Positions 6,166 through 6,570 of a stretch of DNA of 6,570 bases are shown here, one piece after another. The DNA comes from Pseudomonadota bacterium. Its GTDB lineage: Bacteria; Pseudomonadota; Alphaproteobacteria; Rhizobiales; Xanthobacteraceae. Positions within the stretch are counted from its first letter, which is position 1. The number at the start of each line of letters is the position of its first letter. The notes below the pieces were generated by a model. That model saw only the letters and a program-made list of their open reading frames with translations, did no database searches and was not told the origin of the DNA. The translations under genes were made by a program, and so were the position numbers. The DNA is taken from positions 1-6,570 of the forward strand of contig JAJYAH010000110.1 in the NCBI GenBank assembly GCA_021779635.1. The letters run 5' to 3'.

Positions 6166-6570
6166 ATGAAGATCAGCGGCAACGATCAGAAGGCGGTGAG
6201 TCTCCCGATAGCTTCTCTGCACAAGCACTGGATCACCGCCGATGCCGTGAAGGCTCGCATGAGCCTGGAAACGAAGGCTCCAGAAGGCATGCCGAACGAG
6301 TTGGTGGCGGCAGCGCAGAAATGGTCCCAGGTGCAGACAATGGCAGTATTCTACGGGCTTTTCTACGTCGTGATCGAAGGGTATCGCGAACTCGGATTGA
6401 AAGATGAAACCATAGATGCGCTGCTGGGAGCGAACGATTACGAAAGTCGGCTTCGTCGATTTCGTAATGCGGTCTTCCACTATCAAGCGGACCCCTTCGA
6501 TAAGCGCTTAATCGAGTTTCTTGACGCCAAGGACAGCGAGCGCTGGGGCAAAGCGCTTTATGAGGCGTTC
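6166..6570 (+). CDS. HEPN-like protein with R-x4-H motif (5' part; runs off window)
   Basis: 135 codons are visible from ATG 6166 to the window edge with no stop. The start has a strong GGGGAGAG ribosome-binding site eight bases ahead. The protein looks all-helical, soluble and without a signal peptide. A long helix spans about residues 44-76 (ELVAAAQKW through GYREL). Then DYESRLRRFRNAVFHYQ follows, in which R100-N101-A-V-F-H105 fits the R-N-x3-H motif of HEPN ribonuclease-like domains. HEPN proteins often act as RNA-cleaving toxins or abortive-infection effectors; some are inactive partners, so activity here is inferred. The gene is divergent from gajA across a shared 105-base region. By hand count over 6181-6540 its G+C is about 54%, lower than the neighbouring genes appear, hinting at a separate origin. 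The family is not recognised beyond the fold guess. Confidence 0.7.
   Translation, partial: MKISGNDQKAVSLPIASLHKHWITADAVKARMSLETKAPEGMPNELVAAAQKWSQVQTMAVFYGLFYVVIEGYRELGLKDETIDALLGANDYESRLRRFRNAVFHYQADPFDKRLIEFLDAKDSERWGKALYEAF

Noticed and set aside
1..6570. CRISPR array, insertion sequence or transposase
   Set aside because: No regularly spaced repeats and no transposase-like frame were seen on either strand.

Overview
The window looks like a junction between an alphaproteobacterial chromosome and a defence-bearing genomic island. The host guess rests on three things: the elongator tRNA-Met, whose sequence reads like those of alphaproteobacteria; the high G+C coding style; and a TTGACA-N17 promoter in front of the tRNA. 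The order within the class cannot be fixed from this sequence.

Layout. Positions 2-151 hold the last 49 codons of a proline/glycine-rich protein of unknown function (chromosomal side). A sigma70-type promoter (192-220) then leads to an intact tRNA-Met(CAT) gene at 273-349. About 110 bases past the tRNA 3' end begins a large tyrosine recombinase (461-2404, +). This is the usual arrangement of an island integrated at a tRNA 3' end. A 430-base gap with no convincing gene follows; it holds a long inverted repeat (2724-2819). Next, on the minus strand, is a two-gene operon read from 6060 down to 2835. The first gene encodes an OLD-family ATPase-TOPRIM nuclease of 591 aa, and the second a compact UvrD/Rep-type SF1 helicase of 486 aa. 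The genes overlap by 11 bases. Gene order, sizes and motifs match the Gabija anti-phage system (gajA-gajB). Beyond it, on the plus strand, a gene starts at 6166 and runs off the window. It has a strong ribosome-binding site and an RNAVFH motif, the R-x4-H signature of HEPN ribonuclease-like domains.

How the parts may work together. The recombinase would move the island into and out of the tRNA-Met gene. Known Gabija systems use GajA as a DNA nickase/nuclease controlled by nucleotide levels, with GajB as the helicase partner. The divergent HEPN-like gene shares a 105-base intergenic region with gajA. That region contains an 8-bp inverted repeat (GGCTACCA / TGGTAGCC) that could act as a shared operator. 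The same word occurs at the tRNA 3' end, and an 11-bp direct repeat (GCTACCATGGA) links 343-353 with 6087-6097, so an integration-related role is also possible. Gabija itself is a described system. The less familiar parts are the HEPN-like neighbour, the shared intergenic dyad, and the structured element downstream of gajB.
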